Shown here piece by piece: positions 5,400-12,236 of a stretch of DNA of 13,303 bases (the first letter of the stretch is position 1; the number at the start of each line of letters is the position of its first letter). The DNA lies in contig CALEXY010000010.1 of assembly GCA_937924995.1 (NCBI GenBank), positions 1 through 13,303 on the forward strand. Reading direction: 5' to 3'. This DNA comes from an uncultured Candidatus Saccharibacteria bacterium. Lineage in GTDB: Bacteria; Patescibacteriota; Saccharimonadia; Saccharimonadales; Saccharimonadaceae. Below the pieces are notes generated by a model that had not been told where the DNA came from, made no database searches, and worked only from the letters and a program-made list of their open reading frames with translations. A program made the position numbers and the translations under genes.

Positions 5400-7265
5400 T
5401 CAACCCCTAGCCTCCATATACATTTTGCCAAAATCTACCCCCAATTGATTTTTCGCGAATAAGAATACCCCTAAATCATTCGGCGCAAAATCTTTTGGCA
5501 GCTTCCCTGAAGCTAAATTTGCCAAATCTTCCACCCCTAGCACCTGCCCTAAATGCGTTTCGAGATCCGCTTTCAATTTCGCACCTCCGCCCTGCCCCAT
5601 AATCGCTTCCGACAGGGAAACAAAAGTGTCATTAAAATCTTCCGAAGATTCCGCGAGCGCCGTCAACTCACCAAGACTCACTTCTTTCACTTCACCGTTA
5701 TAAATTGCCTCAATACGCTCCTGCTTTCTTAAATTCTGGGCCAGAAAATCCTCCACCGATTCGCCCGCCCCTTCGAAATTACCCCAATCGCGCCAATCGT
5801 CATCGTCGTCCTCATCGTCCTCATCGAATTCTCGCGCCACAATCACTTCTTCAATTGGTCGACCATTCACTTCGGAAAGTCCCTTTTCACGAAGCCCTTC
5901 AAGTAATTCATCACGGTCTAACTCATCCACCTCTATCGCTTCAATATAATCCACCCCGATACCCGTACGAAACATCTGCTCATTGTCTGCCGAATAGTGT
6001 TTTAAATCACCCATGGTGCGTCGAAAAATCTCCTCCGGCGCCAATCTCCCGGCAAAATGCGCCTCATTCGTCGAACCATAAGAATCCACATTATAGGCAT
6101 ACCAATCTGTGCGATCAAAAATTTCCGGCTTTAAGACCACCGCATGATTCTGAATTTTACTGCGTTGCTCCGCATTCATAATCCTAGTAAATACATTGTC
6201 CGCACCCCCCGAATCGATATCCAGTACCGAGGAGATTCCATTTTTCACCACTCCTCGGCTGAACCGCTCGGTCGTACTCATCAAACCAGTAGTTAATACC
6301 CGATAAACCGAGTCCACACTCATCGAATTCAACATATGGACCGCGCGTACATCCTCACCATACTTGGCCAGATATTCTTCATGTTTCCCATTTTCTACAT
6401 ATGTAGAGTAACCTGGAAAAACCTCACGGCGTGTCAATTTTTCCGCTCGCCCAAGCTGCTCCGCATTGAGGTCCTCTAGCTTATATTGCCACTTTAATCT
6501 CGCTATCTTATAATCGCGTTCCGCCCTCTCCGAAACTTCGTCTAGTGCATCTTCCACTCCGAGGTCCTGCCTAAAAATTTCATCCAGCGTCTGTTGCGCC
6601 GCCATATCATCCATCGCTTTTGGCACTTCCATTTGCACCAAACCAATCGCCGCTCGTACTAGATTACTGGTATTACGCTTCCTAGAAACTACTCCGTCAC
6701 CCAGTTCCCGCGCCGTAGCATCCGCCAAAGATACCTTAATCCCATTTTTCTCAAACACCAGGGCATCACACAAACGAAATTCACGCTTCGATTCTAAATC
6801 ATGATAAGTAATTTCTCCGAGGCGCACCGAAGTACCGCTTTTAAGCTCCGCCACGCCGTCTTTTTCGCGTGATTCCGTACGCAATTTCTGTCCCAATTCT
6901 GAAATTTCCGTCAAAGGTTCACGCAACTTAAAGCGATATTCCAAAGTCTGATTTTCCAGATTTTCTACCACATCCACTCGCTGATTTTCGATATGGTCAC
7001 GGTCACAGATAATTTCATGTCTTTCCCGTATTAAATATTCTTGGCTATGTTCCTTCTCTGTATCTGATGCCAATTTTTCCTTGCGACCTAGAATCCCCTC
7101 GAGATCAAAATCACTCACACTTTCGGCTCGTTTTTCTTCAGCTTTCGTCTTTTTCTCCCCAAAGAACTCAACATCTTTCAGCGCCGCCATCAACTTCAGA
7201 TAATTATCGTTTATCTCCTGCTCTCCCGCTTTTTCCAAACCATTTGGCGCCAAATTATGATTCAT
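5400..7265 (-). CDS. Large protein with a possible ADP-ribosyltransferase-like domain
   Basis: 621 residues. Residues 1-135 are highly charged and probably coiled-coil. Residues 190-300 are helical and charged. Residues 305-475 carry the informative part: AVHMLNSMS (308-316, H310), VLTTGLMSTTERF (323-335), GISSVLDIDSGGADNVFTR (343-361), then ADNEQMFRTGIGVDYIEAIEV (426-446) and NGRPIEEVIV (467-476). An His-strand followed by IL..GL.S, an SS..D..GGAD.VF block and a late N-E is the order expected of the H-Y-E (PARP/DarT/Tpt1-like) ADP-ribosyltransferase fold, with E429 as candidate catalytic Glu. An acidic run (479-490, ten of twelve D/E plus one F) separates a helical C-terminal region. The call is pattern-based and no residue is proven. 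Read leftward, a TATAAT 6 nt before ATG 7265 predicts a leaderless mRNA. The gene is coupled to the one at 5003 and convergent with an ADP-ribosylglycohydrolase. Confidence 0.45.
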   Translation of the reverse strand: MNHNLAPNGLEKAGEQEINDNYLKLMAALKDVEFFGEKKTKAEEKRAESVSDFDLEGILGRKEKLASDTEKEHSQEYLIRERHEIICDRDHIENQRVDVVENLENQTLEYRFKLREPLTEISELGQKLRTESREKDGVAELKSGTSVRLGEITYHDLESKREFRLCDALVFEKNGIKVSLADATARELGDGVVSRKRNTSNLVRAAIGLVQMEVPKAMDDMAAQQTLDEIFRQDLGVEDALDEVSERAERDYKIARLKWQYKLEDLNAEQLGRAEKLTRREVFPGYSTYVENGKHEEYLAKYGEDVRAVHMLNSMSVDSVYRVLTTGLMSTTERFSRGVVKNGISSVLDIDSGGADNVFTRIMNAEQRSKIQNHAVVLKPEIFDRTDWYAYNVDSYGSTNEAHFAGRLAPEEIFRRTMGDLKHYSADNEQMFRTGIGVDYIEAIEVDELDRDELLEGLREKGLSEVNGRPIEEVIVAREFDEDDEDDDDDWRDWGNFEGAGESVEDFLAQNLRKQERIEAIYNGEVKEVSLGELTALAESSEDFNDTFVSLSEAIMGQGGGAKLKADLETHLGQVLGVEDLANLASGKLPKDFAPNDLGVFLFAKNQLGVDFGKMYMEARG

Positions 7266-7271
7266 TCTTCC

Positions 7272-7277
7272 ATTATA
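7272..7277 (-). promoter_or_regulatory. TATAAT box 6 nt before ATG of the ART-like operon (predicted leaderless)
   Basis: Read leftward: TATAAT, GGAAGA, ATG 7265. GGAAGA is a poor Shine-Dalgarno and would fall before the transcription start if the box is used at normal spacing. The -35 is not recognisable. Confidence 0.58.
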
Positions 7278-7356
7278 CTATAAGCTTATGCTTCATGAAC
7301 CCCGCCTCTTCATAAAAAATCATAGCCACCTTTCATGCTCTCCATCTACGCTTATT

Positions 7357-7385
7357 TTGACAAAATAAGCATCTCATGTGATAAT
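7357..7385 (+). promoter_or_regulatory. Promoter of the first helical-repeat paralog
   Basis: TTGACA 7357-7362, 17-nt spacer, GATAAT 7380-7385, with TGT immediately before the -10 (extended -10). The leader is about 48 nt, with AAAGGGGA at 7428-7435 before ATG 7440. Confidence 0.82.
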
Positions 7386-7439
7386 AAATGGAAACTTTGT
7401 ATCTATTACACGTTCTTTTACAAAATGAAAGGGGAAAAT

Positions 7440-8531
7440 ATGAATCAAAAATTCCAAATTATGTTTCAAATCGCGGAATCTAGTTTCCAGGAACTGCCCA
7501 GAGTCTGTCGTACTCCCGCCTATGTCAAGCGCTATCTTGACCTACATGATGCGCTTTACACCGCTATGACGCTTGCCCGTACCAAAGCGGAGCGCGGCAG
7601 AGTTTATCGCATTTCACAAACCATCTGGTCCGAACTTCTAGCGGCCGGCGCCAACCCCAGCGAGGTTAGGGAACTACTTAGCCCCAGCTACATCTGGCGT
7701 CACTACGACAAAGTCAAAGCCTCTAAGGTCCATGTCGATTCTTATGAATTAATGTACCAGTTAATTCAAATCAAAGGCCGTGGTTTTATCCTGAGAAACC
7801 TCAAAAAATTTCAGCAACGCGGTGTCGATATCGACACTATCGCCATGAACTGCTATAAGATCGAAACTAAGCATGATCTCGAAGTTCAATGCGCCGAAAT
7901 GCGCGTCCTCGGAGTCAACCTCACGACGATCTTCGTGATGGCCAACCAGCTCCTCGTCAAGGAATCTCCAAAACCTGCTAATGTTTACTGTCTACTCTAT
8001 TTTTTCTATCAGCAGAATCTTTCACTCGGTCTCATTGCTGCCTGGATTAAAGACCACTGCAATCCAAAAATACACGAGAGTATCATGGCCGCTGCCCCAC
8101 TCGATTGGACCATCTTCGGTATCAATCTTGACGATTATCGACCAATTTGGGTTAATATGAACTTCCACAATTTCATATCAATAGAGCCTAATCTCAAAAA
8201 GTTGCCACCCACGATCACTATCAATCAGTTTCTTGAGTTACTTAATATTCAGCAAGTTTACGTTGCCACTAGATATGGTTGCGATTTTGAGAAATTCCTT
8301 ACCAAAAATTACCTCGTATCTGGTGGCCAGATTGATCTACTGGCTGAAAAATTTGAACATGATAACCTGTTTTGTCCACCAGATGATAAACTTCGAATTG
8401 GCGTTGCCCTGCTTGAGCATGGTGCCACCAATATTAATCGGGAAAACCTCATGGAACTCTTTAAGCAATGCGATTTATCGAAAAATAAACGTATCAAATA
8501 CGGTAAAGTCCTCAATCAGAAAGAAAGCTAA
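7440..8531 (+). CDS. Unassigned helical-repeat-like protein, paralog 1
   Basis: 363 residues, no recognised family. ATG 7440 is preferred because AAAGGGGA ends 4 nt upstream; the frame opens earlier at 7335, but that start lies upstream of the promoter. The N-terminal half shows loosely repeated helical units that turn on a G-x-x/Asp-like step: LLAAGANPSEVRELLSP (66-82), QQRGVDIDTIA (125-135) and RVLGVNLTTIF (155-165). The C-terminal half has LLYFFYQQNLS (185-195), FGINLDDYRPIWV (226-238), LPPTITINQFLELL (255-268) and LTKNYLVSGGQIDLLAEKF (287-305). These blocks recur in the same order in the protein at 10056, so the two are diverged duplicates. No signal peptide, membrane helix or catalytic motif is seen. 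The repeat look suggests a binding scaffold, which is inference. Confidence 0.85.
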   Translation: MNQKFQIMFQIAESSFQELPRVCRTPAYVKRYLDLHDALYTAMTLARTKAERGRVYRISQTIWSELLAAGANPSEVRELLSPSYIWRHYDKVKASKVHVDSYELMYQLIQIKGRGFILRNLKKFQQRGVDIDTIAMNCYKIETKHDLEVQCAEMRVLGVNLTTIFVMANQLLVKESPKPANVYCLLYFFYQQNLSLGLIAAWIKDHCNPKIHESIMAAAPLDWTIFGINLDDYRPIWVNMNFHNFISIEPNLKKLPPTITINQFLELLNIQQVYVATRYGCDFEKFLTKNYLVSGGQIDLLAEKFEHDNLFCPPDDKLRIGVALLEHGATNINRENLMELFKQCDLSKNKRIKYGKVLNQKES

Positions 8532-8592
8532 ATTTCAGATTCCCTGAGATCAATTTTCCTAATCTTCGATTTCTTATCCTCTTTCATCACTC

Positions 8593-8621
8593 AAAAATCC
8601 TCGGTTCGCCGGGGATTTTTT
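8593..8621 (+). terminator. Intrinsic terminator of paralog 1
   Basis: AAAAATCCTCGG (8593-8604) pairs with CCGGGGATTTTT (8609-8620), one U-G pair, UUCG loop, T-run 8616-8621. Confidence 0.9.
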
Positions 8622-8624
8622 CAT

Positions 8625-8651
8625 AAAAAAGGCTCGGAATAAATCCGAGCC
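8625..8651 (-). terminator. Intrinsic terminator of the leftward 113-residue gene
   Basis: Read leftward, GGCTCGGA (8651-8644) pairs with TCCGAGCC (8638-8631) across a 5-nt loop, then six T (plus-strand A-run 8625-8630). It forms a convergent pair with the terminator at 8593. Confidence 0.88.
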
Positions 8652-8665
8652 CGAAAGTGAATGTA

Positions 8666-9007
8666 TTATAAGTCACGTGCAGAACCTAATCCCCTAAAAC
8701 CGATCAGCATCCCCTCGTCATCCGTAACTGGAAACACTGGTAAATACAGATCGTCGATCGTTCGACCGAGATCCTTGGCCGCGCGCACCACAGTTGGTTT
8801 TACGATATAAAACACCCCCTCTTCATAACTTGGCAGACCAACCATCTGCGAGAACGCAATTTGGAAAATTGGCACCACTCCGATATGTTCACGTAGTACA
8901 CTTTTTGCCTCAATTTCAATCGCCCCCTCCTCTGGCTGATATGTCGTAAGCAGTTCATCATTGTCATCCAAAATTCGGCAGACATGTGATAAGTAATTTT
9001 TAATCAT
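8666..9007 (-). CDS. Small conserved-looking protein of unknown function (113 aa)
   Basis: ATG 9005-9007 is preceded by AAAGGTGGGGAG, a good if close Shine-Dalgarno. The C-terminal half has the pattern QMVGLPSYEEGVFYIVKPTV (54-73), VVRAAKDLGRTIDDLYLPVF (73-92), then TDDEGMLIGFRGLG (95-108). This reminds me of small proteins in phages and accessory regions that carry LP...G..YIVS..V..A...R.DL..P followed by RD..G.I.G. I cannot name the family and no activity is known to me. There is no signal peptide. It lies 80 nt downstream of the gene at 9088 with no clear terminator between them, so it may be co-transcribed. An AT-rich box (TTTTATAAG, about 9026-9034) could give it its own promoter. Confidence 0.75.
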   Translation of the reverse strand: MIKNYLSHVCRILDDNDELLTTYQPEEGAIEIEAKSVLREHIGVVPIFQIAFSQMVGLPSYEEGVFYIVKPTVVRAAKDLGRTIDDLYLPVFPVTDDEGMLIGFRGLGSARDL

Positions 9008-9087
9008 CTCCCCACCTTTCTAAGTATTGAACTTATAAAATCAAAAAACTACTGACGTCGAGAATAATTTGTGCATCCAAGCATCAC

Positions 9088-9468
9088 CTAAAACCTCATT
9101 GGCTTTAATCTCAGTGACCCTGTTCGAAGCTTCGCATTGTAATCCATCGAAAAACGAAAATTTCGATAAGTATTACACTTATTCATCGGAGATTTCACAT
9201 CCGCATCACAGGTTCCCTGAATATTAAAATCATATCCAGTGCGATCAGTGTGAACCACCCCCATGATTTGCAGATTTTTCAATGCCATAAAATCTCGAGT
9301 CGTTCCACCAGCCGGATTTTCTCGTTTTGCGAAAACTACTTTAAATTCCAGATCAATATACATATTCTGATCAAAAGCATACATATTTGCAATATGAATG
9401 CGATCCCTGCTTGGTCCATTCATTACTTCAAAAGCCAATGAATCACCATTTCTTACTTCACTGTGCAT
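9088..9468 (-). CDS. Unassigned 126-residue protein
   Basis: The start is ATG 9466-9468, fixed by a near-perfect AGGAGGTG Shine-Dalgarno (9473-9480) 4 nt upstream; an earlier ATG at 9501 would place that site inside the gene. I do not recognise the family. The protein looks beta-rich: LAFEVMNG, RIHIANMYAF, MYIDLEFKVVFAKRE, LQIMGVVHTD, YDFNIQGTCDAD, FRFSMDYNAKL and SLRLKPMRF. Two Cys (C87, C98) are present, with no CxxC. No signal peptide is visible. It has a strong promoter with a palindrome at the start site and a hairpin in the leader, so expression is probably controlled. It may form an operon with the gene at 8666. Confidence 0.78.
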   Translation of the reverse strand: MHSEVRNGDSLAFEVMNGPSRDRIHIANMYAFDQNMYIDLEFKVVFAKRENPAGGTTRDFMALKNLQIMGVVHTDRTGYDFNIQGTCDADVKSPMNKCNTYRNFRFSMDYNAKLRTGSLRLKPMRF

Positions 9469-9491
9469 ACAACACCTCCTGTAAAAGAACC

Positions 9492-9513
9492 ACCTCGGCA
9501 TACGTTACGAGGT
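9492..9513 (-). promoter_or_regulatory. Hairpin in the leader of the 126-residue gene
   Basis: Read leftward, ACCTCG (9513-9508) and CGAGGT (9497-9492) pair around a 10-nt loop, ending about 12 nt upstream of the Shine-Dalgarno. It could influence translation or mRNA stability. It is short, so only modest confidence is warranted. Confidence 0.35.
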
Positions 9514-9531
9514 CAACCACTTAGCGATACA

Positions 9532-9541
9532 GCTAATTAGC
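9532..9541. promoter_or_regulatory. Perfect 10-bp palindrome at the predicted start site (possible operator)
   Basis: GCTAATTAGC is its own reverse complement and covers the expected +1 (about 9537) of the leftward promoter at 9544-9572. That is where a repressor would typically bind. No regulator gene is identified in the window. Confidence 0.4.
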
Positions 9542-9543
9542 AT

Positions 9544-9572
9544 ATTTTAACATACTTATGGTAATATGTCAA
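9544..9572 (-). promoter_or_regulatory. Promoter of the leftward unknown genes
   Basis: Read leftward: TTGACA (9572-9567), 17-nt spacer, TAAAAT (9549-9544), with TGT just before the -10 (extended -10). Confidence 0.82.
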
Positions 9573-9613
9573 TGTAAACTACATCGCCTGCCAAATCTCG
9601 CAAGTGCAAAACC

Positions 9614-9642
9614 TTGACAAACCACAGATACTCTGCCATAAT
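9614..9642 (+). promoter_or_regulatory. Promoter of the DUF1653 / paralog 2 operon
   Basis: TTGACA 9614-9619, 17-nt spacer, CATAAT 9637-9642. It is divergent from the promoter at 9544-9572, with -35 boxes 41 nt apart. The leader is about 62 nt and contains an early hairpin. Confidence 0.78.
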
Positions 9643-9663
9643 ATAGCCGTTAAACTCATGTTT

Positions 9664-9692
9664 AGCTCGCGCAAATTTTTGCGAGCTCTTTT
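9664..9692 (+). promoter_or_regulatory. Terminator-like hairpin inside the DUF1653 leader (possible attenuator)
   Basis: AGCTCGC (9664-9670) pairs with GCGAGCT (9681-9687), followed by CTTTT, all between the predicted start near 9649 and the Shine-Dalgarno AAAGGGGA (9698-9705). It looks like a weak intrinsic terminator placed before the first gene. I see no leader peptide and no obvious antiterminator partner. Confidence 0.45.
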
Positions 9693-9710
9693 ACAGAAAG
9701 GGGAATTGTT

Positions 9711-10040
9711 ATGGAAGAAAAAGAATTTGTCCATAATCCAAGGTACAAAACGCGTGGTATTTATCATCATTTCGAGGGGGAATCCTATCTCCTCATCGAT
9801 ACCGCCATCAATAATGACACCGGGGAAAGAGAAGTAGTTTATTTGGCACTTTATGACGATCTTCAACTCCATGTTCGTTCGTACGAGAAGTTCTTTGAGG
9901 AATTGGATCCGGTCAAGTATCCTGATGCTAAGCAGAAATATCGTTTTGAGCTGCTGGATGTTAGTGATTTTGACTACAATGTCTTCAAGAAGCAGCCGTC
10001 TCATAAGTACCAATACGTCGGCTTATTATTCAATGATTAA
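9711..10040 (+). CDS. DUF1653-family protein
   Basis: 109 residues. ATG 9711 follows AAAGGGGAATTGTT. The N-terminal two thirds match the DUF1653 pattern: RGIYHHFEGESYLLIDTAIN (15-34), then DTGEREVVYLALYDD (36-50), QLHVRSYEKFFEEL (52-65) and a late RFELLD. The known family reads YRHFKG..Y.V...A..S.TGE..VVY..LY....WVRP...F, which this follows closely. DUF1653 is a small beta domain of unknown biochemical role. This protein is about 30 residues longer at the C-terminus (YNVFKKQPSHKYQYVGLL) than a minimal copy. The next gene starts 15 nt after its TAA, so the two are surely co-transcribed. Confidence 0.85.
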   Translation: MEEKEFVHNPRYKTRGIYHHFEGESYLLIDTAINNDTGEREVVYLALYDDLQLHVRSYEKFFEELDPVKYPDAKQKYRFELLDVSDFDYNVFKKQPSHKYQYVGLLFND

Positions 10041-10055
10041 TTCAAGGAGGGGTAT

Positions 10056-11159
10056 ATGAATATCATTAACAAATTACACATCTTAAAGGACACTGCATCA
10101 CTCACCTATGAAAAATTAAGTCAGAATTTCTGGTGTGGCACTTTCCAAGCTTTACAAAAATGCATTCAGGAATCAGAAGACGAGAAAAAATTAAGTTCAG
10201 CCTACAGTTTTTTGGCCAAGCATTGGCCTAAAATGCATGAAGCTGGCGTCGACCTAGAGGAAATTGTTCAAGTTTTACATCCATTAGATATTATTGAGCA
10301 GTTCGAAGCACTCCAAGATGCCGGCGCACACTTAGATATTGATCAAATTGTCCGCTCTATTCCTGGAGGACACGGTAAGATAGACCTACATCGCCTTCAT
10401 TCCTTGGGCGCAGATATGGACTTAATTGCAATTCATGATGATAGTCTCGAGCCCTGTTCGTTCGACGAGATTAACGACCTGATCATTAATGGCGTTTCTG
10501 TCCAAGTCACATTTGACTTATCTGAAAGTCTCATCTTAGGTAGTGCGGAATATCCAGATACCTTATTTAAGATACTCTATTTCTTTTACTCTCATGGTAT
10601 TGATTCATGGAAAATTCGCGAAATGATCAATAAAATCATTCCAGTAAAGTTCATCGATGAGTCAAGTCTGCTATATATTGCTGACCTTATCGACGACATT
10701 ATTGAGGACCCGTCCAATAGGTGGCCTGTTATTGGTATTAAACCTAAAGAATACTCCAAGCCTTGGATTTACCTTCACTGTGACGATTATCTCGGCATAA
10801 AGCCTGAAAAAACTCTAGCAAATCTGCCGAAAGCCATCTCTATACGTGATTTCATTCACTTTACTGGACTTCCGTATATTATAAGTAAAATTAATTACCA
10901 TGGTCTAACCCTCAAAGATTTTATCGATCTCAATTATCTGCCAGCTGGGGGTGACATTGAAGAATTAACCAAAGAAGCCAACTACGCGAGATTGCAGTAT
11001 GAAGACCCAATCGATTGGCTTACCCTAGCTTACCTCAGCGACTCGGGTAGTAAATTAGTTAATCGAAAAATGCTACTTGAGTACGGTGACCCATCACGCT
11101 ACAATGCGATAGACTATGATTTTGCCAAAAAATTCATGGAGAATAACTCAGATCACTAG
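10056..11159 (+). CDS. Unassigned helical-repeat-like protein, paralog 2
   Basis: 367 residues. ATG 10056 follows AAGGAGGGG and is second in an operon with the DUF1653 gene. The N-terminal half has repeat-like units: HEAGVDLEEIVQVLHPLD (61-78), QDAGAHLDIDQIVRSI (87-102), HSLGADMDLIAIHDD (115-129) and IINGVSVQVTFDL (143-155). The step is 26-30 residues with G-[VA]-x-[LMV] at the turn, reminiscent of ankyrin-like or other helical hairpin repeats but not matching a family I know. The C-terminal half mirrors paralog 1: ILYFFYSHGID (173-183), IGIKPKEYSKPWIYL (226-240), LPKAISIRDFI (257-267) and LNYLPAGGDIEELTKEA (292-308). No enzyme motif, signal peptide or membrane helix is seen. Function is unknown. 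Confidence 0.86.
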   Translation: MNIINKLHILKDTASLTYEKLSQNFWCGTFQALQKCIQESEDEKKLSSAYSFLAKHWPKMHEAGVDLEEIVQVLHPLDIIEQFEALQDAGAHLDIDQIVRSIPGGHGKIDLHRLHSLGADMDLIAIHDDSLEPCSFDEINDLIINGVSVQVTFDLSESLILGSAEYPDTLFKILYFFYSHGIDSWKIREMINKIIPVKFIDESSLLYIADLIDDIIEDPSNRWPVIGIKPKEYSKPWIYLHCDDYLGIKPEKTLANLPKAISIRDFIHFTGLPYIISKINYHGLTLKDFIDLNYLPAGGDIEELTKEANYARLQYEDPIDWLTLAYLSDSGSKLVNRKMLLEYGDPSRYNAIDYDFAKKFMENNSDH

Positions 11160-11165
11160 TTCCCC

Positions 11166-11200
11166 AAAAAAACAAGCCTCGGACTTAACCGGGGCTTTTT
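11166..11200. terminator. Bidirectional intrinsic terminator
   Basis: AAGCCTCGG (11174-11182) pairs with CCGGGGCTT (11189-11197) with one U-G pair. T-run 11196-11200 serves paralog 2 on the plus strand. Read leftward, seven T (plus A-run 11166-11172) follow one base after the stem and serve the HD gene. The right-hand T-run overlaps the TAA of that HD gene (11199-11201). Confidence 0.85.
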
Positions 11201-12236
11201 ATGTTAATCTTACCCCCGGAAGATACAGATATCCCTCCATTTTATAGGCCAAATTTTTTTCAATATAACCCTTTGCAATTTTACAAGCTTTCGACATCCG
11301 TTCACCTTGCCATAACGGATCAATATAGCGCACTTTCGCCCGGCAGTTCACTACGTACACTCCGTCCGGGCATTGCTCAAGACTTTTTGCCTTCTTTATT
11401 TTCTTCGCCTTCCGCCAAGCCAAAAAAGCATCACTATAATCTGAAGCTAAAATCATTTCAATCACTTCCGATTCCTTCATTTGATATAAATCTGTCACCG
11501 AAATCCTTCCAGATTCACTCATTTTCTTCAAAATATCGGCAAGAAACTGCATCGAATAGCGTGTTCGATCCTCACGGTAAAATATAGATAGTTGCGAAGT
11601 TAGTTTAACAAATTTGCGTGCGATTTTTTTCGTTTGAAATCCCAATTCCTTAACCCCATTTTCGTCTGATTGCACCACAATATCCGCATATATTTCACGA
11701 ATTTCTGCCAAATCTGCCAACCCGTACGCGAAGAACATATTTGCCAGCGAATATTCCAAACGATCTGCTGATAACTTCGGCGTATCATTATCTGCAATCG
11801 GATAAAGGTGATAATTATCCACCTCAGAAACTAAAATACCATCCCGCTTAAGCAAGCGACTAATTTCCGGCGACCCTGCAATCATATCTGTCGTCAAATC
11901 CTCCGTCGATTCCTGTGCTAGGTGGTCACCATTCATAAAATCCACACAATGCTTAAAAACTGGCGTTGCAATATCATGAAAAAGCCCTGCCAAAGTCTGC
12001 TTTTTGTCGTGAGTAAAATGCCAAACTATCAACGCTACACCTATTGCGTGGTCTAAGCTTGAATAAAATCTCTGACTCTCAAACAAATCCGAATAAATCG
12101 TTCCGCAAGTCGTACTAATATACTTCTGCTTCTGTAAAACTGGTGTTTCAATATATTCCTGCAGCCATTCTGGAAAATCCGGCTCTAAAATGGCATGGAA
12201 TTTTTGAATCAATTCTTCTACCTCACACTCTGTCAT
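11199..12236 (-). CDS. HD domain phosphohydrolase (dNTPase-like group)
   Basis: 345 residues. The HD core is SSLDHAIGVALIVWHFT (59-75, H63), LAGLFHDIATPVFKH (82-96, H87-D88) and DNDTPKLSADRLEYSLAN (149-166, D158). This is the H...HD...D metal-binding set in the spacing I associate with a family of single-domain HD proteins related to dGTPase/YfbR-like nucleotidases. The LAGLFHDIATPVF block is nearly invariant in that group. A C-terminal helical region (about 190-345) is less familiar. Substrate is unknown, possibly a nucleotide. The start codon ATG 12236 lies inside the end of the upstream DHH gene (14-nt overlap) and no Shine-Dalgarno is visible, pointing to translational coupling by re-initiation. 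A weak AATAAT lies 7 nt before the ATG and might act as an internal promoter. Confidence 0.85.
   Translation of the reverse strand: MTECEVEELIQKFHAILEPDFPEWLQEYIETPVLQKQKYISTTCGTIYSDLFESQRFYSSLDHAIGVALIVWHFTHDKKQTLAGLFHDIATPVFKHCVDFMNGDHLAQESTEDLTTDMIAGSPEISRLLKRDGILVSEVDNYHLYPIADNDTPKLSADRLEYSLANMFFAYGLADLAEIREIYADIVVQSDENGVKELGFQTKKIARKFVKLTSQLSIFYREDRTRYSMQFLADILKKMSESGRISVTDLYQMKESEVIEMILASDYSDAFLAWRKAKKIKKAKSLEQCPDGVYVVNCRAKVRYIDPLWQGERMSKACKIAKGYIEKNLAYKMEGYLYLPGVRLT

Noticed and set aside
5400..5402. TGA read as glycine (alternative code)
   Set aside because: TGA here is followed 4 nt later by a new start, and TGA also ends the DHH gene at 12223 inside a normal overlap, so it behaves as a stop.
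5705..6181. 158-residue rightward open frame opposite the ART-like gene
   Set aside because: Pro/His/Arg-rich product typical of an antisense shadow of a C-rich strand; no Shine-Dalgarno or promoter, and the leftward frame is long and well organised.
7335..7439. Upstream start extending paralog 1 by 35 residues
   Set aside because: It begins before the -35 box of the consensus promoter, and the sequence between is promoter and leader.
9469..9501. Upstream ATG for the 126-residue gene
   Set aside because: It would bury the near-perfect AGGAGGTG inside the coding sequence; ATG 9468 is clearly positioned for that site.
9600..9609. GCAAGTGCAA as a third copy of the palindromic repeat
   Set aside because: Only nine bases of the core (CAAGTGCAA) match and the inverted arm is absent; likely chance.
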